A DNA stretch of 61,322 bases from Sutcliffiella horikoshii DSM 8719 (GCA_001648575.1 LQXN01000047.1:1-61322), one strand, 5' to 3'. Positions 36,191 to 46,924 are shown, counted from the first letter of the stretch. Made by a program: numbers and translations. Notes: a model not told the origin generated them from the letters alone.

Positions 36191-37001
36191 AACCTAATTC
36201 CACTTCTAGCCTTTCGCCCTTATTAAACGTGATAATTGTATTGTATCCCACTGCTTTTGCAAGTTTTATGGCCTGATCATAATCAGCCCCTACATGTTCA
36301 GGTACATGGGCATCAGAAGATAGAACAATCGGCACCTTTTTGTCGTGACACATTTGCAATAGTCGTTTATCGGGATAAAGTTCGCCTACATGCTTTCTTA
36401 AACCTGCAGTGCTGATCTCAACACATGTCTTGGAGTTGGCAAGTGCTGTCGATGCCCTATCATACTGCTCCAAGAGAAATTCTTCATCTTGTGGAACGTA
36501 CTTGAAAATTTTCACTAAATCCAAGTGGCCAATGATGTCGAACATATCTGACTGAGCAAGTGTGACTACCTGATCGAAATACTTGGTGTACACTTCATAT
36601 GTATCCCTACGGTCCCATTCCTTTCTAAACTCAGCCAAATCAATCCCGAAATCTTCCACCCAGTGTATGGAACCGATCACATAATCAAACGGATAAGCAT
36701 CTATGAACTTCTTCATCTCAACATGCTTTCCTGGGGTGTAATCCATTTCTATTGACATCTTTACGTCAATACCTTCGTTCCAAGCTTGATGAAACAACTG
36801 GTAATAATCTGCCATATCATAATATCTGCGCTCTTCCACCCAAGGGTTACTTAAAATATCTTTTGTTTGATGAAAATGGTAAGCATGCTCTGATATGCCA
36901 AACTCTTGAATACCTTTTTGTTTTGCTGCTGTCGTAAACTCTTTTAGATAGTCGAGTGTAAGTGTTCCCCGTTCAAGATGATTATGGTAATCTGTCAGCA
37001 T
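36189..37001 (-). CDS. PHP-domain phosphatase, histidinol-phosphatase family
   Basis: 270 aa. PHP metal motifs DYHNH (H6, H8), SEHAYHFH, EMDY, GSIHWVE, GHLDL and SSDAHVPEH are all seen. Similar in plan to HisJ/HisK, which removes phosphate from histidinol phosphate, though no histidine operon is nearby, so another substrate is possible. ATG start close to GAGAGGGG. It converges on serA. Confidence 0.82.
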   Translation of the reverse strand: MLTDYHNHLERGTLTLDYLKEFTTAAKQKGIQEFGISEHAYHFHQTKDILSNPWVEERRYYDMADYYQLFHQAWNEGIDVKMSIEMDYTPGKHVEMKKFIDAYPFDYVIGSIHWVEDFGIDLAEFRKEWDRRDTYEVYTKYFDQVVTLAQSDMFDIIGHLDLVKIFKYVPQDEEFLLEQYDRASTALANSKTCVEISTAGLRKHVGELYPDKRLLQMCHDKKVPIVLSSDAHVPEHVGADYDQAIKLAKAVGYNTIITFNKGERLEVELG

Positions 37002-37254
37002 TTTATTAGTCCCCTCTCTTCATTTTTGCTAATTATACTACTATTCTCAGAGAGTTTGGGTAATATATACAGAATTAACCGAAAATTAATCTTCATAGTG
37101 CCGTAACTTCATTTGCTTCTGCAATTACTCATCCATTTCATATCTCCTCCCTTTACCGTGCAACCAACGATGATCAGAGCTGATATTCTCTTGTTGATTG
37201 TCATTGGAAAACGAAGCACCTGGGATGAAAAGAAACAGTAACCTATTTTTTTTG
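37002..37254. other. Intergenic region with a gene remnant or leader
   Basis: No full gene. On the minus strand a very strong GGGAGGAG near 37142-37150 is followed by a 10-codon frame (MKWMSNCRSK, stop) that overlaps nothing known. It could be a decayed gene or a leader peptide. Confidence 0.3.
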
Positions 37255-37288
37255 TTCAATAAAAATAAGCGTGCACTTCATGCACGCT
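37255..37288 (-). terminator. rsiX terminator
   Basis: Stem AGCGTGCA/TGCACGCT (37268-37275 with 37281-37288) followed by TATTTTTATTG on the minus strand. Confidence 0.92.
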
Positions 37289-37294
37289 CTTTAC

Positions 37295-38575
37295 TTATTC
37301 ATTATTAGAAACGGGATTTGCTGAAAAAGGCACGTTTGTTTCTTCATTAAGTGTAATAGAACCGAACGTTCCACTTTTGGAGGATTCGAAGACTACACTC
37401 TTCAAACCGAATTCTTTTGCAACCATCAGCATCGCTTCAAGGGCAAAAATGGTTTCATCATTATCTTCAAGTACACTGGAATCTGCCAACTTAATTTTGA
37501 CTACTGATCCATCACCCATTAATGTCAAACTTTCAACTTTCATATTGCTAGGTATGGATGGTTCCAACTTACTATGTTCATATTGTTCCGGGGCACTTGT
37601 CATTACTTCGAGTGTTTCTCCGATTGTTTTATATTGCTCGTGGCCTGCAACTAAAAGCGGCACAGTGCCAGTGTTATATTTATAGTAAGCGCGACGTTTG
37701 TTTTGTTCAAAAACAATTGGGCCTTCGTATACTGAATTACCAATCTCAACATTCACTTTATTACCATTATCACTTAACTGAACTTGAGGATAGTGCAGAC
37801 TGAATGTATCAATTAGTTCTTGTCTGAATAAAGGATCCTCAAAGGAAGAAAGCCCCTTGCTCATTTTTGTTATATCAACAACAGGAATGCGATTTCCTGA
37901 AGCGTCAAGCTCTTCTGTAACCATCCCATTATCATTGATGAAAGGCGTCTCTAGACCGTAATTTTCATAGGAGATGCTCCCACGGACTTTGTTTAAAGCA
38001 TCCACATACGTTTGCACTTCACTTTTTGGGACCATTACTGTCAATTGAGTAGTAGAACCACCAAAAGGAATGGTATCCGCTTCGGATAAAGAAGCGCCAA
38101 TTGTCACTGCATATTCAACATCTTCATTATAACCCTGGACAACAAAACTTTTGTTATCAGCTTCCATTATCTCGGTCGCAGCAATTTCTTCCTCTTCAAA
38201 ATTATCCTTAGTCAACACCTCTTCCTCCTTATTTGTATGTTGGCGGCTGTTCTCCATTTCTAAACCTGAGTCATCGGAGGTTTCATCCGCAGAATTCATC
38301 GTAGCCATATCCTTATTTTCTTCTGATCCACCATTAGCATTTGAACCGCTCAAACTCATGTCGAATTGCATGTTATTAAAAAACATCGGTCCGACGATCA
38401 CTGCAATCAATAAAGCTGCCACCATAGCAATCGCAGGCATTAGTTTCGTTCGCCGTGGTGAGCTTGCTAGTTTCGGTTGGATTTCTTTATATATTTGATT
38501 CGGGTCCCGATCATCTTTAATTTTAGGCATTTGCCTCAAAAGCTTTTCCAATTGGTCTTTCTCATTATGACGCAT
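37295..38575 (-). CDS. rsiX: Anti-sigma-X factor RsiX
   Basis: 426 aa. Cytosolic N-terminus (about 1-43, LEKLLRQMPKIKDDRDP) that should bind SigX, one membrane helix (about 45-67), an acidic Ser/Glu-rich spacer (about 75-135), and a large outer domain. Overlaps sigX by 11 bp; ribosome binding site AAAGGAGGAAAC lies in sigX. Longer than B. subtilis RsiX (about 370 aa), mostly from the spacer. Identity rests on topology and linkage to sigX. Confidence 0.85.
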   Translation of the reverse strand: MRHNEKDQLEKLLRQMPKIKDDRDPNQIYKEIQPKLASSPRRTKLMPAIAMVAALLIAVIVGPMFFNNMQFDMSLSGSNANGGSEENKDMATMNSADETSDDSGLEMENSRQHTNKEEEVLTKDNFEEEEIAATEIMEADNKSFVVQGYNEDVEYAVTIGASLSEADTIPFGGSTTQLTVMVPKSEVQTYVDALNKVRGSISYENYGLETPFINDNGMVTEELDASGNRIPVVDITKMSKGLSSFEDPLFRQELIDTFSLHYPQVQLSDNGNKVNVEIGNSVYEGPIVFEQNKRRAYYKYNTGTVPLLVAGHEQYKTIGETLEVMTSAPEQYEHSKLEPSIPSNMKVESLTLMGDGSVVKIKLADSSVLEDNDETIFALEAMLMVAKEFGLKSVVFESSKSGTFGSITLNEETNVPFSANPVSNNE

Positions 38576-39101
38576 TGCTGTTTCCTCCTTTCTCTTGGAG
38601 TTCTTCCATATAAGTCTTCAAGACCTTTAAGGCTCTATGCTGAGTCGTTTTCACCTTACTTTCCGTCCACCCCAGTATCTGGGCAGTTTCTTGGATGGTC
38701 AAGGCTTGTATGTACCGCAGCACAAGGACAAGTCGGTGATCCACTTTGCATTTATCCAAGCACAGGTACATCTGTTGAACCTGTTCATTCTGAAGTGCTA
38801 TTTCTTCCGGCAGGGGAGCATGGTCCCTCACTTGCTGTTTATTCCAGTCAAATGTTTCAAGTAGTTTGTTTTTCCATCCTTTATGTTTACGGAAAGAATC
38901 AATGGCAACATGCTTGGCTATAGAGAACAGCCAAGTCTTTTCGCTGCTTTTCCCTTCGAAACGGTCATAGGAACGCAAAACTTTTATATAAACTTCTTGA
39001 ACGAGGTCTTCCGCTTGCTCCTTGTTGTTCACCATGTAATATAAAAATTGATAAACATCCTGGTGATATTTTTCATAGAGCTCTTGAAAAACGGTATTCA
39101 T
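38565..39101 (-). CDS. sigX: ECF sigma factor SigX
   Basis: 178-aa ECF sigma factor. Region 2 (about 10-75, QAEDLVQEVYIKVLRSYDRF) recognises the -10, and region 4 (about 120-168, LVLVLRYIQALTIQETAQIL) the -35. In B. subtilis SigX controls cell-surface charge and antimicrobial peptide resistance. ATG start with GGAGGGAAACT. Located near the res genes as in B. subtilis, but here separated from resE by a B12 cassette. Confidence 0.92.
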   Translation of the reverse strand: MNTVFQELYEKYHQDVYQFLYYMVNNKEQAEDLVQEVYIKVLRSYDRFEGKSSEKTWLFSIAKHVAIDSFRKHKGWKNKLLETFDWNKQQVRDHAPLPEEIALQNEQVQQMYLCLDKCKVDHRLVLVLRYIQALTIQETAQILGWTESKVKTTQHRALKVLKTYMEELQEKGGNSNAS

Positions 39102-39125
39102 AGTTTCCCTCCGTTCATTGCATTA

Positions 39126-39152
39126 GTCGTAAATTATAGTAAAAAAGTTACA
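39126..39152 (-). promoter_or_regulatory. Autoregulatory SigX promoter
   Basis: Minus strand TGTAAC (39147-39152), 17-bp spacer, CGAC (39126-39129). This is the typical -35/-10 pair of SigX/SigW-type ECF promoters and lies directly upstream of sigX. Confidence 0.8.
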
Positions 39153-39471
39153 TTACAAATATATTAAAAAAATTACAATTTGCCTAGACATATTTATGTA
39201 TTATTTTCTTACATAATTCTTTTCTTATTTTAAGTATACTGGATGTCCTTAAAGGATTATAGGGATTTTTGTAGGCATTTGCCCACTTGCTATATACATA
39301 ATTCGACCTATTCCCAGCAATTAATAAAGACTGTTTCTTATGCATGGTAGCTTAATCTTATTTTTCTATCTCATCCCGTAATGTAACATACTGTCGTGCC
39401 CTATTCCTTATTGTGTAAAAAATACTACTTACAAATCCAAGGGTAAGCAACAACCTTTAAGAAAATGGCCT
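39153..39471. other. A/T-rich intergenic region
   Basis: About 320 bp between sigX and the B12 cassette. No gene, terminator or clear repeat seen apart from the sigX promoter at its left edge. Confidence 0.4.
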
Positions 39472-39509
39472 AAATAAAAAAGCGTCAACACCCATATGGG
39501 TAATGACGC
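39472..39509 (-). terminator. Terminator of B12 uptake cassette
   Basis: Stem GCGTCA/TGACGC (39482-39487 with 39504-39509) with inner CCCAT/ATGGG, then TTTTTTATTT on the minus strand. Confidence 0.9.
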
Positions 39510-39515
39510 CTACCT

Positions 39516-40067
39516 TCATTTCTTATAAGAATTACTCATCTGGTACTCAGGTAACGCACCCTTCCTTTTTACAATAAATGATGCTTTTTCGTTAAGCAAC
39601 CTCGAAAGGATAGGATATAACACAATGAAAAAAACTACATTTCCAATGGCATGATTAATATCGAACGGCAATCCTGCTAAATAGTATGGGAGAAAAGGAA
39701 CCCCACCTACCAGCATGTTCTGGATGGAAAATACAAGACCGAAAAACAATCCGCAAAGGCCTGCGTATAGAGAAAGAATAAACACCGGAATTTTTTTTAC
39801 CCAGATTCCCAATGCTCCGCTACATAATCCAATTACTGACCAGGCAAATATTTGAGTAAAAGTCCACATTCCTGTCCCAAGAACAAGGTTGGTGGCAAAT
39901 GTGGTGCCAACAGCGAGCATCACCCCGGAAAGCGGTCCCATCCAGAATGCACATATAATAATGATCGCTGTAACCGGCTGAACATTGGGGACAGAAGCAA
40001 AGGCAATTCTTCCAACAACACAAAGGGCAATCAGCATTCCAAGCAATGCTATCTTTTTGGTAGTCAT
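39516..40067 (-). CDS. ECF transporter S component, probable corrinoid uptake
   Basis: 183-aa membrane protein with about six helices, in the ECF S-component class (N-terminal KKIALLGMLIALCVVGRIAF and FWMGPLSGVMLAVG). Co-transcribed with a DUF4430 lipoprotein and placed behind a B12 riboswitch, so the cargo is likely cobalamin or a B12 precursor such as dimethylbenzimidazole. No energising ATPase genes are adjacent; a shared ECF module elsewhere would be needed. ATG with AAAGGTGG upstream. Confidence 0.8.
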   Translation of the reverse strand: MTTKKIALLGMLIALCVVGRIAFASVPNVQPVTAIIIICAFWMGPLSGVMLAVGTTFATNLVLGTGMWTFTQIFAWSVIGLCSGALGIWVKKIPVFILSLYAGLCGLFFGLVFSIQNMLVGGVPFLPYYLAGLPFDINHAIGNVVFFIVLYPILSRLLNEKASFIVKRKGALPEYQMSNSYKK

Positions 40068-40073
40068 GATATA

Positions 40074-40490
40074 CTATTCCACCTTTTGATAATCAAAATG
40101 AACTTCATCGTTCTCCTCTAATGTATAATCACTTGCACCTACCATTAAACTTTCTCCATTAACAGAAATATTCCAATAATAATCTGATTCTTCCTCAGAT
40201 CCAAGTCCATCAATTCCCACAATAAATGCTCCACCATAACCAGTTGTTAATTCAAAGTTGCGATCCATTACCTCCATCAAGGATTCACCTTCTTCAAATT
40301 CAAAGGTATCCTCACTGATGACTTCTTCCCCTTCTTTTGTAAGTTTTATTGAAGTTGATAGTTGATTTTCCTGTTGTTCCTCCGCAGGTGCGGTATTGTT
40401 GGCGTTTTGGTTCGTTTCATTTGAAGTATCCGCACACCCTGTTAATACAAGTACTAGTGCAAGAATTAATGATAATAGGTAGTTTCTCAT
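40074..40490 (-). CDS. DUF4430 lipoprotein, putative B12-binding
   Basis: 138 aa. Signal peptide with lipobox LTGC (Cys18), a Glu/Asn/Thr-rich spacer (20-45), then a DUF4430 domain (about 48-138) with GESLMEVMD and YYWNISVNGESLMVGASDY. This fold is shared with the ligand-binding part of transcobalamin-like proteins. As first gene after the B12 riboswitch it probably captures corrinoid for the S component 6 bp downstream. ATG with AAGGGG. Confidence 0.82.
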   Translation of the reverse strand: MRNYLLSLILALVLVLTGCADTSNETNQNANNTAPAEEQQENQLSTSIKLTKEGEEVISEDTFEFEEGESLMEVMDRNFELTTGYGGAFIVGIDGLGSEEESDYYWNISVNGESLMVGASDYTLEENDEVHFDYQKVE

Positions 40491-40604
40491 CTTTCATTTC
40501 CCCTTATGTAAGTATTATTTCTGACGCTTTGAAACAAGTTTAAAGCACGTTCTCCTCCAGTCGTTCAATATTTTGTGTCCCCTTTTCAGAAAGTTTCTGA
40601 GCAA

Positions 40605-40637
40605 ATAAAAAACCCCATCCTGGAGATCAGGATGAGG
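40605..40637 (-). terminator. B12 riboswitch terminator
   Basis: Stem CCCCATCCTG/CAGGATGAGG (40613-40622 with 40629-40637), then TTTTTTATTTG on the minus strand. Lies between the B12 aptamer and the lipoprotein gene as the expression platform. Confidence 0.88.
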
Positions 40638-40715
40638 CGATAACGGCATATAACCAATTAAAGACATAGATGTGCCGTTTCTCCTACTCAACCCCCGAAG
40701 TATTGAAACTGGTAT

Positions 40716-40895
40716 AATAATTGGCAGGTCTACTGACTCATGCTTCTTCCTACTTTGAGCCTTCCCATATAAGGACCGATTATTTTCAGCCCGTCATACA
40801 GTGGTTTTCTCATTTCGTCCACATTTACAGTTGCGGGGACAGTTTTGGCATTTCACCAAATTCCCTATTAAGTCACCAAAGTGACACCAACTATT
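40716..40895 (-). ncRNA. Cobalamin riboswitch
   Basis: Minus strand carries the B12 aptamer core in order: AGGGAA, GGTGAAATGCC, CTGTCCCCGCAACTGTAA, CCACTG, GGGAAGG and the B12 box GTCAGTAGACCTGCC. Outer P1 pairing is AATAGTTGG with CCAATTATT. Bound B12 should repress the downstream lipoprotein and S-component genes. Confidence 0.95.
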
Positions 40896-40922
40896 TCATA
40901 GCTATTCAGTTTACTAATGTAC

Positions 40923-40951
40923 ATATTACAAGATATGCCTCTTGTTGACAA
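40923..40951 (-). promoter_or_regulatory. Promoter of B12 riboswitch operon
   Basis: Minus strand TTGTCA (40946-40951), 17-bp spacer, TAATAT (40923-40928), just upstream of the aptamer. Confidence 0.65.
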
Positions 40952-40997
40952 GATAATGTTTCATACAAAACAAGATTTTTCGCTATGACTCACCATA

Positions 40998-42767
40998 TTA
41001 ATTCAGCTTTTGTGGAATAAACATAGAAAATGTCGTGCCCTCGTTTTCTTTAGAATGCACAGAAATATTCCCTTGATGTGCCTCCACGATATTTTTGACT
41101 ATGGCCAACCCAAGACCTGTCCCGGCCCTACCTCTGGTCCTCGCTTTATCTGCCTTATAAAAACGTTCAAACACAAAAGGAAGATCTTCTTGTGGAATAC
41201 CGTGTCCGGAGTCTTTTACATCAATTTTGACACCATTGTTCATCATTTTCACTTGAATGGAAATAGTTCCATTATCAGATGTGTGGCGGATCGCATTATC
41301 GACCAGATTAGTCATCACCTGTTCCATCCTGTCCACATCGATTTGAATGAAGCCTTCCCCTTCAACAGTAGAATAAAGCGCAATGGTTTTTTCTTTGGCT
41401 AATCCCTGAAACTTACGTGTGATTTTCTCTACAAACGTAGCGACATCTGCCTGTTCATAGTTTAATGAAATATGGCCTGCTTCCATTCTGGCCAAATCCA
41501 ATAAATCATTGACAAGTCTCCCCATCCGCAGGGATTCATCATAGATGACGGATGCCAATTCTTTTTTCTCTTCTTCAGTTCCTGCAATATCATCCACGAT
41601 CGCCTCACTGTATCCTTGAAGCATGGAAATGGGTGTACGCAGTTCGTGAGAAACATTGGCGATAAAATCTTTCCTAAGTTTATCAAGCCGTCTCTCTTCC
41701 GTCATGTCCCGGATAACGGCTACAGCACCGCGTATATGTGTATGGGTATAAAGAGGACTCATTACGATCACCCATGTGCGACCTTGATAAGTCAATTCAA
41801 TACTTTGTTCCTTTTCAACCGATATGGCCCGCTGGAACATTTCTTTCACCTCTTCAGGAAGATCCTCACCGCTTGTATTTCCCTCTTGATAAAACCATGC
41901 TTGCAGGAATTTTTCTGCTGGCGGGTTCGTGACTAGAATCGTACCATCACGATTCAAAGTGATTACTCCATCTGCCATACTGCTTAGGATGTTGGCTAAA
42001 TGTTCTTTTTCTTGGTTCAGTGCATTTATATTAAATTTTAGTTGCCTGCCCATTTGATTAAATGCCATGCCGAGCTCACCGATTTCATCTGAAGTGAGAA
42101 TCGGTACCTTCGTATCAAACTTTCCACGCGCTACCTCAAATGCTGCTTCCCTCATATTTCTTAGTGGAGCAGTAATTCGTGTCGATAAAAAGAAAGCAAA
42201 TATGGTCGTCAAAAAGATCGCAAACCCTGCAGCAAGCAATATCAGCTTGGTTGTTTGTTTGGTCGTTTCTTTAATGGCAAGGAGGGATTGATAAACAAAT
42301 ACGGCGCCATCCTTGTTTTCATCAATATGCAGCGGAATTCCGACTATCATCACTTCTCCTTGCATTTCATCTGCGATATTTAAATCTGGCAAGTAGGTTT
42401 TTTTCGTCACAATCGGCTGATCCTCAAATACCAAGGAAAGTTCAGGATCGTTTAGGAAAAACTCCGCTGGGAGATGGTCAATATGAGGATTCGGAGAATG
42501 AGAAAACTCCCCTTTGTCTGAAAAAACGACTACACGTGAGACTTCATCTACAAGTTCCCATGCAATCGACTTGGAAAGTTCCATATCTTCATGTTGTTCC
42601 AAAATCAGTGATATTTTACTGGCGGCCTGTGTCAGATCTTCCTCGGCTTCTTGTACATGGTAGTTTTCAAAGAACTCTAGTAACAGGATGGTCAATACAA
42701 ATAATACAAAAGAAACTAAAAGTAAAATGGTAAGCCAGAGCTTACCAACAACACTTCTCCAAATCAT
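40998..42767 (-). CDS. resE: Sensor histidine kinase ResE
   Basis: 589-aa membrane kinase of the ResDE system that controls aerobic and anaerobic respiration and cytochrome biogenesis. Two membrane helices (about 8-30 and 168-190) frame an outer domain; then HAMP, PAS (about 255-355), the H box [10 protein letters not shown] and ATPase motifs [17 protein letters not shown] and [10 protein letters not shown]. Overlaps resD by 4 bp at its start. Length equals B. subtilis ResE. Confidence 0.95.
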   Translation of the reverse strand: MIWRSVVGKLWLTILLLVSFVLFVLTILLLEFFENYHVQEAEEDLTQAASKISLILEQHEDMELSKSIAWELVDEVSRVVVFSDKGEFSHSPNPHIDHLPAEFFLNDPELSLVFEDQPIVTKKTYLPDLNIADEMQGEVMIVGIPLHIDENKDGAVFVYQSLLAIKETTKQTTKLILLAAGFAIFLTTIFAFFLSTRITAPLRNMREAAFEVARGKFDTKVPILTSDEIGELGMAFNQMGRQLKFNINALNQEKEHLANILSSMADGVITLNRDGTILVTNPPAEKFLQAWFYQEGNTSGEDLPEEVKEMFQRAISVEKEQSIELTYQGRTWVIVMSPLYTHTHIRGAVAVIRDMTEERRLDKLRKDFIANVSHELRTPISMLQGYSEAIVDDIAGTEEEKKELASVIYDESLRMGRLVNDLLDLARMEAGHISLNYEQADVATFVEKITRKFQGLAKEKTIALYSTVEGEGFIQIDVDRMEQVMTNLVDNAIRHTSDNGTISIQVKMMNNGVKIDVKDSGHGIPQEDLPFVFERFYKADKARTRGRAGTGLGLAIVKNIVEAHQGNISVHSKENEGTTFSMFIPQKLN

Positions 42768-43483
42768 GATTCATTGCCAACCTCAAATTTATAACCTACT
42801 CCCCACACCGTCACAATCATTTTGGAGGCTGGTTCCGATACTTTGTTCAACTTCTCCCGCAGGCGTTTCACATGGGTATCTACCGTACGTAAATCTCCAA
42901 AGAATTCGTACTGCCATACTTCTTTCAATAATTGTTCACGATCAAAGACTTTATCCGGTGATTTTGCCAGGAAATAGAGAAGCTCGTATTCCTTCGGTGT
43001 AAGATTTACCTCTTTCCCTTCTGATGTCACACGGTGTGCGTCATTGTCGATCGTCAGATGCGGAAATACTATAACATCCTTTGTTGTCGTCTCCGTAGTA
43101 AGAAAAGTTGTACTGGATGATCGACGTAACAACGCTTTCACACGCAATACCACTTCTCTTGGGCTAAATGGTTTTACGATGTAATCGTCTGTTCCCACTT
43201 CGAATCCTTGTACACGATTCGTCTCTTCTCCTTTTGCCGTAAGCATGATAATCGGGGTTGCTTTCTTTTCTCTGATCTCCTTGCAAACCTCCATTCCATC
43301 CATTCCGGGCATCATGATATCCAAGAGAATGACATCATATTCTTTTTCCAATGCTAGTTCTAGTGCAGAATGGCCGTTATCCGCCTCTTCAATGACATAG
43401 TTTTCCCTTTCAAGATACATCTTAAGTAGTCGTCTGATTCGGTCTTCGTCATCCACCACAAGAATTCTCACTTCTTTTTCCAT
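42764..43483 (-). CDS. resD: Response regulator ResD
   Basis: 239-aa OmpR-family regulator. Receiver: acidic pocket DDED (11-14), phospho-acceptor D55 in [11 protein letters not shown], and K105-area KPF. Winged helix at about 135-235 ([14 protein letters not shown]). It activates resABC, ctaA and anaerobic genes. ATG at 43483 after AAGGGGGC; a longer reading from 43528 is rejected for lack of a site. Confidence 0.95.
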   Translation of the reverse strand: MEKEVRILVVDDEDRIRRLLKMYLERENYVIEEADNGHSALELALEKEYDVILLDIMMPGMDGMEVCKEIREKKATPIIMLTAKGEETNRVQGFEVGTDDYIVKPFSPREVVLRVKALLRRSSSTTFLTTETTTKDVIVFPHLTIDNDAHRVTSEGKEVNLTPKEYELLYFLAKSPDKVFDREQLLKEVWQYEFFGDLRTVDTHVKRLREKLNKVSEPASKMIVTVWGVGYKFEVGNES

Positions 43484-43552
43484 AAAATAAAGCCCCCTTA
43501 TTAGATTCTGTAGGAAAAGCCTCCACAACTTTGTGAAGGCTCGTTATTGGAA

Positions 43553-44719
43553 TTACATTGCATAAGAGTGAAGTCCGGCAATGATCAGGTTTACTCCGAT
43601 AAGATTGAATAAGATGATGGCAAAACCGACAAGTGTCAGCCAAGCCGATTTCTCCCCTTCCCAACCTTTTGAAAGTCGTAAGTGAAGATACCCTGCATAG
43701 AAAAGCCAAGTAATGAATGCCCAAACTTCCTTTGGATCCCATGCCCAGAACCTAGACCAGGCAATTTGTGCCCAGATGGCAGCAAATATCAGCCCTCCAA
43801 GTGTGAAAACAGGGAAACCAATTGTAACGGCACGGTAACCAATTTCATCAACCATGTTAAGGTTCACTCTTGAAACAGCAGGCTTTAAAGCTTGTCCTAT
43901 TGGCTTTCTTAAGACAAGACGTAAAATCAGATAGAGGATAGCTCCTCCAAGCAGAGACCAAATAACCGTGTTCAGTTTTAGGGTGTTGATCCAAGGTGAA
44001 AGGTTCACTAGAGAATCCATTCTGCCTTCTGTCAATAGTTCCCCTTCATTCGGTCCGACAATTGGATATAAATTATATTCCACCTGTGCTTTAGCACCCT
44101 CTTTGTTGATATAAGAGAATTGTGCCTCATAATCCACTGCACCAAATCCGATGGAGATGAAAATAAACCCAAGGAAAGAAATTAAAACATATAGGGTGAA
44201 CTCAACCCAAAATGGTTTTTTCCCCTTTTTCGTATAATCTACCACTTTTACAAGATAAATCAAACCTGCGGCAAAACTAACGGAAAGAATGGCGATTCCT
44301 AACGCTACCGTAGATACGTGAATTGCCAGCCAGTGACTTTGAAGTGCCGGGATAAGCGGCGAGATATCACTTGGGAACATGGCAGCATAAGCAATGAGCA
44401 ACAAGGCAATTGGAAGTGTAAATACACCAAGTGTACTTGTTTTATAAATAAAATAAATAACAATGAATGCCAGGACCATCATCATTCCGAAGAACGTTGT
44501 AAATTCGAATAAATTACTTACAGGTGCATGTCCACCTGCTATCCAGCGTGTAATGAAATATCCCAATTGGGCAATAAAACCCAGGATGGTGATACTTATA
44601 CCTATTTTTGCAGCTTTATTGCCCTGTTTCCCACGTATGGCTCCGCCAAAGAAGGCTGTACCAACAAGGTAAAGGATAAATGCAGCATATAGTAGATTTC
44701 CACTGAGCTGTGCCATCAT
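43553..44719 (-). CDS. resC: Cytochrome c biogenesis protein ResC
   Basis: 388-aa polytopic membrane protein (CcsA family) of system II haem delivery. The haem-handling WWD-type motif appears as [18 protein letters not shown] near 320. About eight helices. Its ATG shares one base with the resB stop (TAATG), with GAGGAGG ahead. Works with ResB to move haem outward for c-type cytochromes. Confidence 0.95.
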   Translation of the reverse strand: MMAQLSGNLLYAAFILYLVGTAFFGGAIRGKQGNKAAKIGISITILGFIAQLGYFITRWIAGGHAPVSNLFEFTTFFGMMMVLAFIVIYFIYKTSTLGVFTLPIALLLIAYAAMFPSDISPLIPALQSHWLAIHVSTVALGIAILSVSFAAGLIYLVKVVDYTKKGKKPFWVEFTLYVLISFLGFIFISIGFGAVDYEAQFSYINKEGAKAQVEYNLYPIVGPNEGELLTEGRMDSLVNLSPWINTLKLNTVIWSLLGGAILYLILRLVLRKPIGQALKPAVSRVNLNMVDEIGYRAVTIGFPVFTLGGLIFAAIWAQIAWSRFWAWDPKEVWAFITWLFYAGYLHLRLSKGWEGEKSAWLTLVGFAIILFNLIGVNLIIAGLHSYAM

Positions 44720-46380
44720 TAGACCTCCTCTTTCTTTTCTCTATCTTTTTCCTGTTCCTTTTCCGCTTCCACTTGGTCAACAGGAATGGAGATGGAAGTT
44801 TGTTCAAAGGCTTTGTTGATTTCATTTTTCAACCCAAACCAGTTTTTGTTGGTGTGTCCTGCAACGAGAATTTCATTGCCTTCTTTTCTGACCCAAACAC
44901 GGCGGTGGTTCCAATACATCCCCTGGATGACACCGATCATAAAGATGGTACCCCCAAGTCCAAGGATCCACAGTGTAAGGTCTTTCCTAACAGTCAATCC
45001 TGAGACATTGCGAGTTTCGAAACCGGCAAATGTCATTTTGTTTTCGTTGGTACCATTTGGTTCTATGTTTTGTCTGATTGCGACCAAAGCAATTTCTCCC
45101 TCAGGTGTCTCAGGTGTGATCATCCTGAAAACAAAAGCAGGATTGTTCGGAACTCTTGTCTTTGTCGCGGGCTCACCATTTTCTAATGTAAAGTCAGGAA
45201 AATAGTTTACAAGTTCGATGGATCTTCCGTCCTCTAAATCATAACTTGACTCAGGATTTAAGAGATCCACTTTTATTGTACCAAAATTATCTCCTGATTC
45301 CTTATTTTCAAGATTGAATGACATCGACTTGAATTCATTCAACTTATAATCTACCTGGTAAAAAGCAAAGTTGTCATGCTTTAAAGGTTGGTTAACCTGA
45401 ATGGCATGCTCTTTTACTTCCTCTAATTCAGGTTCAGCCCCTACTATGAATTCTCCTTGTCGTTCATATAAAACGGCATTTGTTTGGAAGTTACTCGCAA
45501 TGGCATCCTCTCCAACTCTGGAGATGGCAGCATTGAATATTTCGTCAGATGATTCACTATTATAAGTTTCAAAAATAAAGCCATCATTCTTCAGATAATA
45601 CTGGCCACCAGTTCCTGGTACAAGCCTTGTCTCCCCTTCACGCACCCAAACCACTTCGTCCACATACATCCCCGGGAAGAATCGCAACATGGCACCAATC
45701 AAGAAAATGATGATTCCAATGTGGTTCACATATGGACCCCACCTGGAAAAACGGTTTTTCTCAGCAAGGATATTACCATCCTCTTCTCTGACACGGAACT
45801 TTCTTTTCAATAATCCTTGTTTCGCCTTCTCAATCTCTGCATCTGCATCCCCATGGACCAAAGTAGTTCCATACACGCGCTGGCGCTTCATAAAGCTCTC
45901 ATGTCTTGTCACTCTCTGGGTTTTCAAAGATTTATGTAAAGGGATAAATCGATCCAGACTCGCAATGACAAGGGAAATGCCAAGTGCCGCTATCATCAAC
46001 ATGTACCACCAAGAACCATAAAGGTTGTGAAACCCAAGTGTATAGTACATCTTACCGGCAAAACCATATTCCTGTTCATAATAAATCTGAGGTGGTATGG
46101 CCTGGTTTATATAATCTTGCTGTGGAAAGATCGTTCCAATAGAAGAAGCAACAAGGATAATGAAGATAATCCAAATTCCCACTTTAACGGAGGAAAAGAA
46201 ATTCCACACTTTATCGATGATGGTTTTGTTATAGGTTTGTGAACGTCTTGCACTACCCTCATAGCGCATATCCAATAGTTTTTCTTTGTTCTGATCATTT
46301 TCAGTCGGCTTACCGCACGCTTCACAAAGAATGGTACCCTCTGGATTGAGATGTCCACATTCACATTTAATATCATTCAT
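44719..46380 (-). CDS. resB: Cytochrome c biogenesis protein ResB
   Basis: 553 aa. N-terminal zinc-ribbon with CECG and CEACG, then membrane helices at about 65-90, 125-150, 215-235, a large outer domain (about 250-465), and a final helix near 480. Forms the haem lyase complex with ResC. The N-terminal CxC/CxxC feature is also in B. subtilis ResB. Lies 16 bp after resA. Confidence 0.94.
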   Translation of the reverse strand: MNDIKCECGHLNPEGTILCEACGKPTENDQNKEKLLDMRYEGSARRSQTYNKTIIDKVWNFFSSVKVGIWIIFIILVASSIGTIFPQQDYINQAIPPQIYYEQEYGFAGKMYYTLGFHNLYGSWWYMLMIAALGISLVIASLDRFIPLHKSLKTQRVTRHESFMKRQRVYGTTLVHGDADAEIEKAKQGLLKRKFRVREEDGNILAEKNRFSRWGPYVNHIGIIIFLIGAMLRFFPGMYVDEVVWVREGETRLVPGTGGQYYLKNDGFIFETYNSESSDEIFNAAISRVGEDAIASNFQTNAVLYERQGEFIVGAEPELEEVKEHAIQVNQPLKHDNFAFYQVDYKLNEFKSMSFNLENKESGDNFGTIKVDLLNPESSYDLEDGRSIELVNYFPDFTLENGEPATKTRVPNNPAFVFRMITPETPEGEIALVAIRQNIEPNGTNENKMTFAGFETRNVSGLTVRKDLTLWILGLGGTIFMIGVIQGMYWNHRRVWVRKEGNEILVAGHTNKNWFGLKNEINKAFEQTSISIPVDQVEAEKEQEKDREKKEEV

Positions 46381-46396
46381 ACGTAAAATCTCCCTA

Positions 46397-46924
46397 TCAG
46401 TCAGGCTTGATCATTTCCATGAATTCTTTTACATTTCTTTCAGATAATTCACCGGAACTTTTCTTCACGACCTTCCCATCTGCATCTATAAGGATGGTAG
46501 TAGGTAAAGGAAGGATTCCATACGCCTGCCTTACCTGATCGTGCTTATCCATAGGAATCGGAAACGTCAACCTGTGGCGATCCCTGAATTTCTCAACAGC
46601 CAGGTTCGTTTCTTGGATATTCACTGCAATGATTTCTACGCCTTGGTCTTTATATGCTTGATATTGGTTTTCCATATAGGGCATTTCCCGTTCACAAGGC
46701 TTGCACCAAGTTCCCCAGAAATTCAGAAAGACCCCTTTTCCACGGTAATCGGAGAGCATCACTTTATTACCTTCCAAATCGGTCAGCACAAAGTTTGGTG
46801 CCTCCTCCCCCACATCCACGATTTCCTTGGATTCGAAGAAATTCGTATACATCGTATACCCAATCGCTAATAAAAGAAGCAGCAGAATGGTTGTCCGCAT
46901 AAATAATCGTTGCTTTTTATTCAT
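46397..46924 (-). CDS. resA: Thiol-disulfide oxidoreductase ResA
   Basis: 175-aa membrane-anchored thioredoxin-like protein that reduces the CXXCH haem-binding site of apocytochrome c. Anchor at about 10-28; active site WCKPC with C74 and C77, and cis-proline in PLPTT. ATG start with AGGAGAG 7 nt upstream. First gene of resABCDE. Confidence 0.96.
   Translation of the reverse strand: MNKKQRLFMRTTILLLLLLAIGYTMYTNFFESKEIVDVGEEAPNFVLTDLEGNKVMLSDYRGKGVFLNFWGTWCKPCEREMPYMENQYQAYKDQGVEIIAVNIQETNLAVEKFRDRHRLTFPIPMDKHDQVRQAYGILPLPTTILIDADGKVVKKSSGELSERNVKEFMEMIKPD

Noticed and set aside
38477-38923. 148-codon plus-strand frame opposite sigX and rsiX
   Set aside because: Antisense shadow; no ribosome binding site, and both sense genes are well supported.
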